From Perca fluviatilis (lineage: Eukaryota; Chordata; Actinopteri; Perciformes; Percidae): a stretch of 64,000 bases of DNA. Where the stretch lies: NCBI RefSeq assembly GCF_010015445.1, contig NC_053133.1, positions 21,017,922-21,081,921 on the forward strand. The letters run 5' to 3'. The first letter of the stretch is position 1; each line of letters starts with the position of its first letter. The notes below the pieces were generated by a model that was not told the origin of the DNA, searched no databases, and saw nothing but the letters and a program-made list of their open reading frames with translations. Shown here in pieces: positions 36,365-48,234 of this stretch. The position numbers were made by a program, and so were the translations under genes.

Positions 36365-36560
36365 GCCAGGGCAGTGGGTGTCAGCCTGCGCTTCTGCCAC
36401 AGTTGTGAGCAGTAGCAATGGCCTAAGCTGTGCTGATGGATGGCTTGGCTGCAGGCTGCCAGGCGCTGGTGCTCGCCTCGGCTCCCACCGACGCAACGCG
36501 ACCCTTTTGCCCAGGGGTATGGTTTAGAATGCAGCTATTAGAGCAGTCCGGAAGATTTCC
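36365..36560 (+). other. GC-rich exon-like island
   Basis: TGTCTCTGTATTTGCAG before 36365 is a good 3' splice-site sequence, followed by about 190 bp clearly richer in GC than the neighbourhood. One frame stays open for about 55 codons (QWVSACASATVVSSSNGLSC, then a stop after PRGMV). No protein family is recognised and no donor site is obvious. It could be an exon, a pseudo-exon or simply a GC-rich patch. Confidence 0.2.
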
Positions 36561-36582
36561 AGAGCTCATTATAGTCAAGTGT

Positions 36583-36588
<6 letters not shown>

Positions 36589-36626
<38 letters not shown>
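36589..36626. repeat. (CA)n microsatellite
   Basis: Nineteen uninterrupted CA units. Confidence 0.97.
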
Positions 36627-36628
<2 letters not shown>

Positions 36629-37411
36629 CAGTTCCACGTATGTGCGCACAAACACAGCGGCCACTTAGGATGCAGGTCCATGAGCACTGAGGGCAGAATT
36701 CACTGGAGCTTCACAAAAAATAAGAGGTGAAAACCACAGTCACCATGGTGTGTTCGGAAACATTTACAGAAAATTGCTCGCATTTTACACAAAACTGAGA
36801 CAATGAGACAATTTTACAATTTTAGAACGGCGGCATCATTATAGAGGAAGCAGATCTGCAGCAGATTTTCTCCTTAGGCAGGATGGGTTTTTAGGACTAT
36901 AACAGGTGCACTGTCAGATTTTGTGCCCGTTAATTATGTTTGCTTGCGTAAGTAGAGCTTGTAATTTTGTTTGCTTCTTCCAAAGACATTCACAGCTTCT
37001 TTTGCATTCACTGGAGTTATGTAAAGGAATAGATAATGTCAGTGCTGAAAGGCGAGAGTATTGCTTAAATGGGTTTGTAATGACAGACGCTGCTTATAAT
37101 GGCACCATTTAAAATAATGGCTGTAGAGTTTTCCTAATTCAGTTAAATCCATTTTGATTCAAGGATAAATGCTACTATACATGTATTAACAATTATCATA
37201 CTACAATAAACCGGTGTATAGTATTTTCTCTGCCAATATCTCTAAAGCACATACAATGCATTAGTTCATATGCTTATGAATTTTACCAGAGAGTCGGACA
37301 GGAAGCACAGAGCCACCGAACAATTAAGGGTTTAGTGTCTTGTTCAAGGAGACATTGAGAGAAGTTGACACTTGCTGGTAAACTGGAGACCACCTTTAAC
37401 CCAAAGCCTGT
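36627..37411. other. Unique DNA, no gene recognised
   Basis: GTCTTGTTCAAGGAGACATT near 37338 resembles the GCAAGG-type core of fish SINEs, but no A or B box is visible. Confidence 0.45.
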
Positions 37412-37419
37412 CCCAGTTA

Positions 37420-37747
37420 TAGGGCTGCACAATTAATCGCAATTTTATCGGAATGGCAATATGGATTAGTGCAACATCCAAATTGCAGGGGGGCAGCAAT
37501 ATTTGTTAAAGGCAAAATATGTGTCAAACCATTCTGAATTAAGTATTGTAGTGCAAAAAACAAATCACATATATCATCATTATAATCATAGTCACAATAT
37601 AATCATTTTAAATGTGATATTTTTCAAGGAAAATGAGAATAATGATACAAAAAAAGTTCATACCCTCCAATATTGTGACTCATTGCAATCGCAATATCAG
37701 TAAAAATAATCACAATTAGATATTTTTCTTCATATCGTGCAGCCCTT
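37420..37747. mobile_element. hAT-type MITE with 8-bp target duplication
   Basis: The termini TAGGGCTGCACAATTAATCG and, on the opposite strand, AAGGGCTGCACGATATGAAG are inverted partners. They are flanked by CCCAGTTA (37412-37419) and CCCAGCTA (37748-37755), an 8-bp duplication with one mismatch, as expected for hAT transposons. The interior is AT-rich and non-coding, with internal ATCGCAAT/ATTGCGAT words. Confidence 0.88.
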
Positions 37748-38099
37748 CCCAGCTATGAGCATTACTGAAGAAGAGCCAAGACACTGCAGTGATACTATAT
37801 AGTACTGAATGTCCATTCATATATTTCCATTTTTTACTACTATAATTCTTTCACATGCTGCTCTCCAAAAAATATATTACACATAAAATCAATTAGCACC
37901 AGCAAATAGATTTTGCATGGACTGTACTTTAATGCCACCTGCATTATGTTTTATTATCAGCACAATGAGGCATTAATGTTCACTGTTAACCGTTCTCATT
38001 TATTTTCCCAACAATGGAAACCAAAGCATGATTAACATTGTATATATGTATGAAACTCACAGCAGCTGGTTAAAGTGGCTTTAATCAATATTTTTGAAA

Positions 38100-38560
38100 T
38101 CGTGTGAAAGGGGTCGTTGGTGGTGATGAATCTACAGAGAATTATCAGATGAATCTGAAGCTCCCCTCAGCTTTACAGAGCTTTATACTGACTTCCAGCT
38201 CATCGATCAGCTGTCCGGCTGCAACTTTACTGTTTTTGTTTGCTTTCACTGCTCTTATAGTGTTGTTTTAGGCCACAGCAGGCAGCTGTTTTCAGCAAAG
38301 AGGCTCTATAAACCCACTCTACACTAACTGCTCAGCACAGCAGACATACAGTATAACGTTGGTAACTAGCTGGTGAACATAGTGGAGCATTTAGCATTTC
38401 TGTGATTAAGCTGCTTTTTTCCTCCACTGATGGCTGCAGAATTAGTCAAAGTACAGGACTGTTGGCTCGAGCACTTAGAGTTCCTGCAGTGGTCCTGTTG
38501 TGGACAGTAAATCCAAGACACATTTCACTCCACAGACAAATCAAAGGGGAGTGTTGATGC
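38100..38560 (+). repeat. Probable interspersed repeat
   Basis: The stretch from GAATCTACAGAGAATTATCA through GGTGAACATAGTGGAGCATT has a segment (38361-38396) matched in inverted orientation at 21330-21365. The rest resembles a teleost dispersed repeat from memory. No terminal repeats or ORFs are seen. Confidence 0.4.
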
Positions 38561-39469
38561 ATTGTGGGAAAACAGGTAAAGTAAGAATCTGCAGGAAAGT
38601 TGCTTACAACGTCCAATGTGTGTAGATTATTCCCTGGCTCCTCTCCAAACTGTCACTCAGCTCTTTGTTGACTTACCCAGCTGTAATGAGAAACACTCAG
38701 CCATGGCCACCCCGAGAGTCCAGTTAGTTTTTTGATTTATTGAAATCCACTGCTGGCCTGTGCTGAGTCACCAGCTCTGTGGTGAAAGCCAGACTGATAC
38801 TTCACAGTTCCTGTCCCTGCTTTGACTCTATTTAGTATCATCATACTGTCAGATATTTTTCTTTGCCTCCATGCACTGTGTAGTAGCAAAGGGTGCAGTC
38901 ATTTATCCAGCAAAGCTACAATCGACAGGGGACACTTGAGTTGGACAGCTGATGTATAACTAATCATTATTACGCTTATAAATCAACAGCTTTTTCAAAC
39001 TTTAAACAATATATATATCAACAAACCATATATTTATGTATTCCCCATCCAATTATTTTTTAAGCGAGTGTGAATGCCAAGTTATTTTCCACCAATATAC
39101 TTAATGTACCACAGTTTAGTAATTTCTCATCATAAAGCATTGGATGACATTAGTCCAGCTGGCTTTGGTCCTTCCACAAAACATATCACGCAGCATTAAT
39201 TCAGGCTTTCTGGAGCCTTTTGTAAAATCATTCTGAGCCTTTATTTTTTTAAATATTGTGCAAATAACACTGGGATATAACTAAAAATACACAGAGCGCA
39301 GATAAAAGAAGACCTGCAGAGCCCTGGCTCATATAATTTTCATTAATTTGCAAATTTGCAACAGTGATTTACTGGGAACATTTAGGAAGAGTGTGAGTGC
39401 TGGGAAATGTAAAGGTGATGGGTGTCGTAGTACTTGAACTCAGTGTGGACTTTCATGACTACAATGTTT
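38561..39469. other. Unique DNA, no gene recognised
   Basis: No credible gene or repeat end found. Confidence 0.5.
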
Positions 39470-39478
39470 CCCTAATCT

Positions 39479-39882
39479 TAGTCTCGCATTGCCAGACCAT
39501 CCACACGCTGCAGAGCGGAGGAGGGTCTGGCCAGTCTACACAGCGTTCGGGGATGGGAGAAAAACCTGCTCTGGTTTATTGGCATTTCTTTGTTTGAACC
39601 AATTACAATCGTCATGGGCGGTGCTAAGATACGCATGAGCCGCTGCAAAATAGTCGTGCGAAAGAAAACTCTGATTGGACAGATAGTCTAGCTAGCTGTC
39701 TAAATTTACCCTGCAGAGATCTGAGGAGCAGTCAACTATAGTCATCATAAATCCACTGGAGTTTAAAATTCCAACACAAAGAAAGAGGAAGGAAACGGAC
39801 ATTGGCGAAAATACATGCATCTGGCGGAATTTCCTGCAGCACCGGAGCGATCCTGGAAGTGGAATGTCAAGGATATAGACTA
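39479..39882 (+). mobile_element. TAGTCT element, complete copy with 9-bp target duplication
   Basis: The 404-bp body begins TAGTCTCGCATTGCCAGACC and ends GGATATAGACTA, giving 6-bp inverted ends TAGTCT/AGACTA. CCCTAATCT is duplicated exactly at 39470-39478 and 39883-39891. Two more copies lie in the opposite orientation at 48235-48425 (truncated) and 56782-57202 (complete). Shared interior blocks include CTGCAGAGATCTGAG and AACACAAAGAAAG. It has no coding capacity; the 66-68 codon ORFs over it are not genes. Confidence 0.88.
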
Positions 39883-39891
39883 CCCTAATCT

Positions 39892-42375
39892 TAACCAAGT
39901 TTAGTTATCTAAATTAAACTACATAGATATTATACAGGCAGAACAAGAAAACAAGTGGAACACAATGAGTGGAAACGTTTGGCAAATACATTATGTTCAG
40001 TATGAACATTGTGCATATGGTGTGTATATGAATGAATGTACCTGTAAATGTAGATTTTGATCTAAAATGTGATCTGAAAAACAATCTAAGAGGCATTACG
40101 CGTTCTCCTATTCACCTGAAATGGCTGCATGTGAATGTACAAGTATTAACAATGATGAAACATTTATCCAAGCAATAAACTGATTGCCATGATTGTCTCA
40201 TAAGTATGTCCGTCTCCACAAGTATAAATTGTAGTATAAGTAAATGGTAAAATATTATGTTTTTTCATGACTATTCAAAATGATATACACTCTTTTGATG
40301 TGGTATAGGAATAATGTAAGTCCACGCTATCAACAATGATTTACAATACTGTATATGATATACAGTTTACAACAAATGTTGGTCTCATTTTATTATTATT
40401 TAAATAATTATCCATTTTTGTGCAAGGTTATGTCTGACTACTTAATTGTTATATTTACTCACTTCACTGTTTTAGCGCACCCAACAATTGCATATTCTTT
40501 CTAGATAATTAAATAGTAAAAATCATACATTGCCACCATTGTAGGTGCCATAAGACATTGGTCTAATAATATAATATAAAAAGCAGGTGCTTCTGGTGGC
40601 TGCAGATGTGCTTAAAGGTATTAAAAGATCAAACCTGAAGGACAGTTGTTTAGTAATTGTATTTACGTCATCATTATCAACCCACTTTTCAAATATCTTC
40701 AATAGCTAAGACTAATAAACATATTAGTTAAATCTAATTAGAGCTTGAAAACACCACAGTTGCTTAATCCTGCTTAATTCAACACCAGCACTTTGTTTGG
40801 ACTTTAATTTGTGTGGTGTTTTAAGTGTTAATAGCTGCAATGTTGAGATTGATGCTTCTATTATGTTATGGCTGAAAGAATGAAAGCATGATTATTTTAT
40901 AGCTTATCTTTTCTTGTCTGTTATGATTCCATTTCCACCACAGTGCAAGTCTTGGCAAAGACATATGCTTAGAAGCCTTATCAGAGCTTCCTTTCAGCCC
41001 TAGGCCTTTGTAGAAAAATCTCTCTCTGCACTTGCTTCTTCCACTCGCTCCATCTTCTTTTAGCCGGCATCTCTGGAACATTGATGATAATCGCTAAAAC
41101 CTTAGACATATGCCAGCACCGTCACAATCTCTGGACATCCTGTTTTTCCATGTTGACCACATAAACATCTCTCCTCTGTCCCGATGCTTACACAAGTTGT
41201 CAAGTAGTTATTAATCGCTTTCAGACAAGATACTTCAAAGTCCTCATTTGTTAACCTTCATTTGTCATAGACTCCCCAAGTTGATCCCAGGCAATTACTC
41301 ATTGTTGAAGATGGGAAGATGAGCAGTCCATAATCAAGCAGAGTTAAGGAACTCTTTGTGATTGATAGTGAGTTGTCATTAATTGCAAAATAATAAAGGC
41401 GCAGCGTGCCATAGGGATGCCTGACAGGCAATGGAATTGAGAAAAGATGAATTAATTACACATTTTCTCATTGAAACAGTCTACGGACCGCATTGGCTCT
41501 ACTCACTCATTTTAAGTGCTTGCTTTATGTCCTTGAGAAAGTTTCTTTTTTAAGCTGTGCTGCCTGCGGTGAATCAGGCCTCACAAAAGATACAGTTTGA
41601 TGCATTCAGAAATCGTGTTTGAGCTCCTTTTTAACCAACTCAAGTAGATTCTGTAAGCATGACAACCAAAGACAAGTCAGGGAAAATGCTGAATAAATGA
41701 GGTTTTGAAATGATGATTGGAATTTTTCTTTTTTCCATGTGTATTAACTTTAATCAAGATTAATGATTTATTTGTCAGTCAACAAATGGTATCCAGTATA
41801 TTACTACAAACAGCTCTACTCTGCAACTGAATCTTTAAACTTTTTCTTTTAAGATGACAATTAAAGAAAGGAATTAAGGAACAATATGAGAACATTTTTC
41901 CCAAAGAAATCCACTGCCACATAACACTGTGAAGACTGCTGCCTCAAAAATACCACACAATTATCCTTTTAATTTCTTATAATAACTTTGCAGAAGTGAT
42001 TTTTGGGGAAAGAATGGCATCAACAAGATTTCTTCACCATGCTGCATTAACTGTCGGTGTTGTGATTTTCTCAGGAGGAGGTGTTAGGAGAAACAGTTCA
42101 TTAAAATCTAAGCACACGCTGAAACACAAAAGAGATATCACCTTATGTTCTTCAGATTGACAATCAATGAGCACCAAACTAGTTCCCTGGAGAGCTGTGC
42201 TGCAATGCCTGGATGTCAAAACATGTAAAGTCGGGCTGTGGATTGTTGCCAAAATATCCCACATTATCTCAAAAGGCTAAGCAGCAAATTCTCTCTTTTC
42301 TTACTGAAATTTTTTACTTGAAAGTAGAAGTTCCAACTTGAAAAGGCATGCAGTTTGTTGGCCAACCTGAAAACC
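39892..42375. other. Unique DNA, no gene recognised
   Basis: About 2.5 kb, AT-rich, without recognisable features. Several stretches (for example 41.4-41.6 kb) are neither repetitive nor coding and could be conserved non-coding DNA, which cannot be judged here. Confidence 0.5.
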
Positions 42376-42379
42376 TTAA

Positions 42380-42730
42380 AGGTGTCATATCATGCTCATT
42401 TTTAGGTTCATAGTAGTATTTTGGTTTTCTACTAGAACATGTTTACATGCTTTAATGTTAGAAAAAAGACATTATTTGTTTCATACTTTCTGAAATGCTT
42501 TGTTTTAGCACCTGTCTCTTTAAGCCCCCCCTCCCAAAAAAAAGCCCATTCTGCTCTGATTGGTCAGTTTTTCCGGGTCTTTCACATCTGTGCTTCTGGC
42601 ACCGGTCATTGCAGCCGGGAAATGACTGTAACGGCACTTTCTACCCAGTTGTGACATCACAACTGTACAGAAGTCCTGACGGCTCGTTTAAAGGCACAGT
42701 TTGTGAATACGGGCCTGTGTGCATTTGATG
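42380..42730 (+). mobile_element. TTAA-type MITE, right end missing
   Basis: TTAA at 42376-42379 is followed by AGGTGTCATATCATGCTCAT, a frequent fish DNA-transposon terminus. The body (CTGTCTCTTTAAGCCCCCCC, TCTGATTGGTCAG) follows this family as I remember it up to about 42.73 kb. The matching inverted right terminus is absent. The overlapping 71- and 77-codon ORFs are in the repeat. Confidence 0.65.
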
Positions 42731-43659
42731 GTCTGTCAAGGTCAGATGTTGGAGGACACATTTTCATTCTGATCACAGTCCATCACTCTCCATCAACATC
42801 TTCCAAGTGAAAACAAGCAACTGCTTATAATAACTGTCTGTGAAGTGGAGAAGCACAACAAAGCATTAACACATTGCAGAATTATGTTTCATTGTTGGCG
42901 GATAGATGAATGAATCCGCTGTCTTACCAGAGACCAACTAATGAGTTGTTGAGGTTCCAAAAAGCAGAGAATTTCTACAAAGAAAAAAAGTCAATGGAAA
43001 AGACAGCGGGTTTGCATGGAGTTCAGCACGTCTTTCATTGTTGCATGACAAACAACTGAGGCACAGCAGGGGGCAAAGCAAATAGTAATGTGTATGCCAG
43101 GAGGAAGCGCAACGAGGAATACAAACTAGGATGAGAGCAAAGCCTTTAAAAGGAAAGAGGTTGAGGGAAATCTGTTCAATTATGTTGAGAAAGGTCAACT
43201 GTTGTGATGACAGATTGTTAGACATGCAATGAGAGTGCACATTATTAATAATCCATATATCTATATAATTAAGAGTCATGAATAATAATTGGTGAAATAA
43301 AACACACTGTATATGGCTTCATTTGGAATGCATCCCCTCAACCACATGCTCTTTTTTCATGTTTTTTACTTGGTGATTTCTATACTATGATACTGTAAAG
43401 CTCTTTGACTCACAAAGATATACACCAATGATTTTGACTTGACATGTAGGTCACACCTCTAGTCTCAAAAAAGTACTGCACTTGGTGTTGAAGAGCTATG
43501 ATGGAAGAAATGAATGATGTGGAGAGTTTTGAAATAAATGGAGCCTCTTAAAATTAAATGTGATTTTTGTATTTTAGGTTACATGAGCTGCTTATTTATT
43601 AATGTTTCTACGATGCTATGCCTTTTTTCTCTTTCTTCTGCTTCACCTGGTGTGTGAAG
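42731..43659. other. Unique DNA, no gene recognised
   Basis: The 113-codon minus ORF at 42938-43279 has no domain that I recognise. Confidence 0.5.
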
Positions 43660-43955
43660 GAAAGATACTGCAGGTCCTTCCTTCCTGTCCGACTTTACAA
43701 TAAATAATTACAAGTAGACTGCACATACCAAAACTGATAACTCACTTATGTGCAATATCAATGTATAGCAAACTGTTCAATATCAATATTTCCCATGTGC
43801 AATAATATGAATTTAACAGCTCAGTCTGTCTACTTAATATATTTAGCTTTTAAAACGTATGCTACTCGTTATTTCACTATCCCATTTGCTGCTGTATCAC
43901 TGCAAATGTTCCCGCTGTGGGACTAATTAAGGGTTATCTCATCTTATTTTTCCTC
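43660..43955 (+). mobile_element. LINE 3' UTR and tail
   Basis: It ends CCGCTGTGGGACTAATTAAG followed by GGTTATCTCATCTTATT, the fish LINE terminus type GTGGGACTAATAAAGG plus a short tail. Upstream GTGCAATATCAATG repeats and a run of short A/T words are typical of the 3' UTR. No coding portion remains. Confidence 0.6.
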
Positions 43956-44149
43956 CCTATGCCCCCTATCGTTCTCACCTTTTTTTCATTACTCTCTTAT
44001 TTCATCAAAAAATGTTTTAGTAATTTAAAAAAAAGTCTTTATTTGTCTTCTCGCAACTTTAAAAGTGCAGTTGTTTTCCTATCTATTGCATGATGTGTCC
44101 TTTAAAAAGAGAGCTTACTTCTGTAGTGTATGATGAAGGCTCATGCTGA

Positions 44150-44516
44150 CTAACATCCCCCAGCACATGAAGGGTTTGAACTCTTCCCCTCAGGGAAGAG
44201 ATACAAGTCCACCAACAGTTTTTATCGAAAAGCCATTACTACACTAAACTGTGCACTGAAATCACACACCTTATAAACACAATTGTGCATTATGCCAAAT
44301 TATTATATTTATTTAATTTATTATTACAACTGTTGCAATACACAAAACTCTTTTACTCCTTAACTTTTTAACATGCATATGTTGATAATCATGTATGTGA
44401 GTTGCATGTGTGTGAATGTTAGATGTTAGATAAATATAAATAAAAAATAAATACATTTTGTAGTGCACCTGAATCTCATTGTATGTATCATGCAATGACA
44501 ATAAAGGAATCTTATT
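44150..44516 (+). mobile_element. LINE 3' end with terminal ORF codons
   Basis: At 44168-44276 the frame reads GFELFPSGKRYKSTNSFYRK, then AITTLNCALKSHTL and a stop. This resembles the extreme C terminus of LINE polyproteins (L-P-S-G-R-R-Y, then N-S-F-x-x-x-A-I-x-x-L-N). It is followed by a 3' UTR ending GCAATGACAATAAAGGAATC, directly before the ATTAC repeats at 44514-44533. It is strongly 5' truncated. Confidence 0.65.
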
Positions 44517-44841
44517 ACATTACATTACATTACATGTCATTTAGCTGACACTTTTATCCAAAGCGACTTACAATTAAGTGCATTCAACTGAGAAGGTCCA
44601 AACTCTAGACAACAAGTAGTAAGTGCAAGTACATTAGCTTTAAATAAGCTAAGCTACAAAGAAACAAAAGTGCAGGTTAAAGAGTTTTTTTTTTTTTTTT
44701 TAACCGAGGTGTAGTCGGAAGAGATGTGTTTTTAGCCTTCGGCGGTAGATGTGTAGGCTTTCAGCCATCCTGATGTCGGTGGGGAGCTCATTCCACCATT
44801 TGGGAGCCAGGACAGTGAACAGTATGGATTTGGTTGAGTGA

Positions 44842-45457
44842 TTAGTTCTCCCTCGCTGTGGGGGGGCAGCAAGCAGTTTGGCTGATGCAGAGCCGGGGCG
44901 GGCGGGTTGGGGTATATGGTTTGACCATGTCCTGGATGTAAGCTGGGGCTGATCCGTTCATGGCCCTGTATGTAAGTACTAGTGTCTTGAAGCGGATCGG
45001 CGGGCAGCCACTGGTAACCAGTGAAGAGAGCGGAGGAGAGGTGTAGTGTGAGAGAACTTGGGGAGGTTGAAGAAAAGTCGAGCTGCTGCGTTCTGAATGA
45101 GCTGCAGGGGTCGGATGGCACATGCAGGCAGGCCAATCAACCAGCAGGGAGTTGCAGTAGTCTAGACGTGAGATGACTAGAGCCTGAACCAGAACCTGAG
45201 CCGCCTTCTGCGTTAGAAGTGAACGTATCCTTCTGATGTTATGCAGCATGTATCTGCACGATCGGGTGGTTGCAGCAATGTTGGCAGTGAAGGAGAGTTG
45301 GTCGTCGAAGTGTCACACCCAGGTTTCTAGCAGTCTGGGTGGGGACTACCACAGAGTTGTCGATTGTTATAGTCAGGTTTTGGGTAGGAGAGCCCTTCCC
45401 TGGAAGGAAAAGGAGCTCAGTCTTGTCAAGGTTGAGTTTCAGATGGTTAGTGGACAT
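44842..45457 (-). pseudogene. L2 LINE C-terminal region
   Basis: STNHLKLNLDKTELLFLPGK and NLGVTL follow the polymerase motifs. After another frame change come LHNIRRIRSLLTQKAAQVLV and QALVISRLDYCNSLL, and near the end RFKTLVLTYRAMNGSAPAYI. This matches the standard L2 order (thumb region, then the SRLDYCN and APAYI blocks). Small indels around 45.12-45.14 kb disrupt the LIQNAAARL-type segment. Confidence 0.85.
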
Positions 45458-45516
45458 CCAAGAAGAGATGTCGGTCAGACAGGCCGAGATACGTGCTGCT
45501 ACTTGGAGTGTCAGAC

Positions 45517-46176
45517 TCAGGAAAGGAAAGAATTAGTTGGGTGTCGTCCGCGTAGCTGTGATAAGAAAAGCCCGCGCGACTGAATGACAGACCCAAGGGA
45601 GTTGGTATATAGAGAGAAGAGGAGGGGACCCAGGACTGATCCCTGAGGAACCCCAGTTTTGAGTGGGCAAGGCTCTGAGCTGGATCCTCTCCAAGTTACC
45701 CGGTAGGTTCGGTCTGACAGGTAAGATGTCAGCAAAGAGAGCGCAGAGCCTGAGACACCCAGATTCTGGAGTGTTGAAATGAGGATCTGGTGGTTCACTG
45801 TGTCAAAGGCAGCTGAAAGGTCTAGAAGGATGATGATGGAAGAGAGAGAGGTTGTTTTAGCAATGTGAAGCTGCTCAGTGACAGCAAGGAGGGCGGTTTC
45901 TGTTGAGTGGCCAGCCTTGAAGCCAGACTGGTGGGGATCGAGAAGGTTGTTCTGGTTGAGATAAGTAGAGAGTTGATTATAAATGGCACGCTCAAGAGTT
46001 TTAGATAGAAAAGGAAGAAGGGAGACAGGTCTATAGTTATTTACATCAGAGGAGTCGAGTGTTGGTTTTTTGAGTAGCGGGGTAACTCTTGCCTCTTTGA
46101 GGGCATCGGGGAAACAGCCAGTTGACAGGGAGATGTTAATGAGATGAGTGAGGAAAGGAAGGGAGGTCAGGAGCAA
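45517..46176 (-). pseudogene. L2 LINE reverse transcriptase, frameshifted
   Basis: A 219-codon frame contains PLLKKPTLDSSDVNNYRPVS, LDLSAAFDTVNH (motif A) and GVPQGSVLGPLLF (motif B). The catalytic motif C, SYADDTQL, follows in another frame at about 45535-45558 because of a one-base shift near 45570. All catalytic residues visible here are conserved, but they are not in one frame, so the protein as written is dead. Confidence 0.9.
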
Positions 46177-46757
46177 TGGACTGGAGAAGGTGAGAAGGGA
46201 TAGGATCCAGGGGGCGGTGGTTGCGGGGCAGAGGTAATCAAAGTAAGAATTTGATTTGGAGATAGAGGGGTGAAAGAGGCAAGAGTACTAGATGTGACAG
46301 ATGGTAAGGTGATTTCAGAAGGTGTGGTGGAGAATGAAGAGCGTATATCATCTATCTTTTTTACAAAGTAGTTGACAAAGTGGATTGGTAGAAGGGAGGA
46401 GGGAGGAGGTGAAATGGGGGGATCTAGCAGGTTAGAGAAGATGGAGAAAAGTTTTTTGGGGTTTGAGTAAGCGGATTCAATTTTGGTTTGATAGAAGGAG
46501 CTTTTTGCTGCAGAAATAGAGGCAGCGAAGGAGGAAAGAAGAGACTGATAAGTAAGCAGATCATCTGGGTGTTTAGATTTCCGCCATTTCCTTTCTGCTG
46601 CCCGTATATTTGATCTTTCAGCACGTACTGAGTCAGATAACCACGGTGCTGGGGAGGACTTATGAGCCGGTCGTGAAGTAAGAGGGCAGAGAGAGTCGAG
46701 AGAGGAGGATAGAGTAGAGAGTAGAGTGTCTGCGGCAGCGTTGCGAGGCATGAGCAA
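46167..46757 (-). pseudogene. L2 LINE linker between endonuclease and reverse transcriptase
   Basis: A 196-codon frame reads SSPAPWLSDSVRAERSNIRA, RKWRKSKHPDDLLTYQSLLS and SAKSSFYQTKIESAYSNPKK. PWLSD-x-VR and A-E-R-x-W-R are typical of the region upstream of the L2 reverse transcriptase. The frame ends by shifting near 46170, where the reverse-transcriptase frame takes over. Confidence 0.85.
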
Positions 46758-46972
46758 GAAAGAGTCAGAAGGAGGGAGGGTAGCTAGAGAACATGCCGCC
46801 AGTGAAGAAGGAGAGAGTGAGCGAATATTACGGCGGACAGGTACAGTGTCTCTTGAGATATGGTTGTGAGCTTGTGAGAGTGGGAGAGAGTATGAGATGA
46901 AGAAATGGTCCGAGATATGGAGTGGAGTAACAGTGAGGTTGGATGTAGAGCAGTTTCTAGTGAATATGAGAT

Positions 46973-47630
46973 CTAGGCGGTTACCAGCTTTGTGAGTGGG
47001 TGGTGAAGGAGAGAGTGAGAGGGCAAAAGAAGAGAGAAGGTGAAGAAAGACAGCTGACTTCTCTGTCTGGATGTTGAAATCACCCAGAAGTACCAGCAGA
47101 GGGCCAGTTTCAGGGATGTTTGAAAGAAGGACATCCAGCTACTCCAAAAATTCCCCCAGAGGACCAGGTGGGCGGTAGATAACAATGATGACTAGTTGCC
47201 CCGGATGAGTTATGGTGAAAGCATGAAGTTCAAAAGAGAGAGGAGTGAACTCTGGCAGTTGGTAGAGAGAAAATCTCCACTTGGGGTTAATGAGAAGGCC
47301 AGTACCTCCACCTCTCCCAGTGGGTCTGGGTGTGTGAGTGAAAGAGTAGGCAGAAGAGAGAGCAGCAGGGGTGGATGTGTTGGTTGGTGTAATCCAGGTC
47401 TCTGTGAGAGCAAGGAAGTCAAGGGATTGCAGGGATGCAAAGCCAGATATGAACTCAGTCTTGCGAGTGGCAGACTGGCAGTTCCACAGGCCACCTGCAA
47501 CAAGGTGTTGTGTGTGTGTGGAACGGGTGGGATAGGTAAGAGTGGTGGGGTTGCGGAAATCTTGCGAGCTAATGCGTGGTTTGTAGTATCTCCGAGAGGA
47601 CACGCGGACAGGAATGGAGAAGCAGCACAT
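46973..47630 (-). pseudogene. L2 LINE endonuclease domain
   Basis: The frame gives GGLWNCQSATRKTEFISGFA, then SLDFLALTETWITP and GRGGGTGLLI. After a TAG codon at about 47138-47140 it resumes as LDVLLSNIPETGPLLVLLGD and FNIQ. N-x-x-S, T-E-T-W, G-G-G-x-x-x-L and G-D-F-N are the conserved blocks of the LINE apurinic endonuclease that nicks target DNA. The 211-codon minus ORF at 47210-47845 and the plus-strand 157-codon ORF are other frames over the same DNA. Confidence 0.85.
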
Positions 47631-47880
47631 TTCCGGATTAAGTCACCAAGCAATGTAGGTCGGATATGAGATATCAGCCTACTTAACTTCCCACTTGGCC
47701 TCCCGCGAAGATCCTGCGTAGACTCCTTTGTCTTTGTCCTCCGAGTCTTCGTCCGACGAAGCTGCCGCTGAAGCTGCCGCTTCACGCAAATACCAATGTT
47801 AAATAAAAAGAGGGGACTGTGTTGGCTACCGGTGGGAGGCCACACCCTCGCTAATCAGTCAAAGCACCTGGGAGTCGTTA

Positions 47881-48234
47881 GGCCCCACTCCTAAAGTCAC
47901 ACTTCACACTAACTAGTTTCACTCTAACAAAACCACTAACTTTGCTCAACCAAAAACCAATTACAGCAAATACACAGCAGCAGCAATAGAAAGAAAGTAG
48001 AACAGTCAAAGAAGTAGCAGAAAACCCAAATAAAGTAAGTACTTAACTTAGTAGCTAGCTGTCCAGTAGTCAATTCCTTCAGCAATCAAAAGCACTCTTA
48101 TCTTATTTGCATCAATGTTTCGGCCATTAATTAGTAACTATCTTGGTAAGAGGTATTTGTTCTGCTTTTCTAAGCACTGAATCTGAATTGGATTGTTGTT
48201 TATCTCACAGTTAATCGTCAGGTAACGTAAGGTA
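47881..48234. other. Flank of the L2 element, no gene
   Basis: A-rich and CAGCAG-containing sequence that may include part of the L2 5' UTR; no clear boundary. Confidence 0.4.

Larger units (their letters stand above)
44514..47880 (-). mobile_element. Nearly complete L2-clade LINE, inactivated
   Basis: On the minus strand the element carries an apurinic-type endonuclease domain, a linker, a reverse transcriptase and an L2-type C-terminal region. It ends AAGCGACTTACAATTAAGTG in antisense, with a (TGTAA)4 tail (ATTAC repeats at 44514-44533 on the plus strand), diagnostic of the L2 clade. Several frameshifts and at least one in-frame stop break the ORF. It abuts the plus-strand LINE ending at 44516, tail to tail. 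The 5' limit is approximate and no target duplication was found. Confidence 0.88.

Noticed and set aside
44732..45136. 134-codon Pro/Ser-rich minus-strand ORF
   Set aside because: An alternative frame over the L2 C-terminal coding region.
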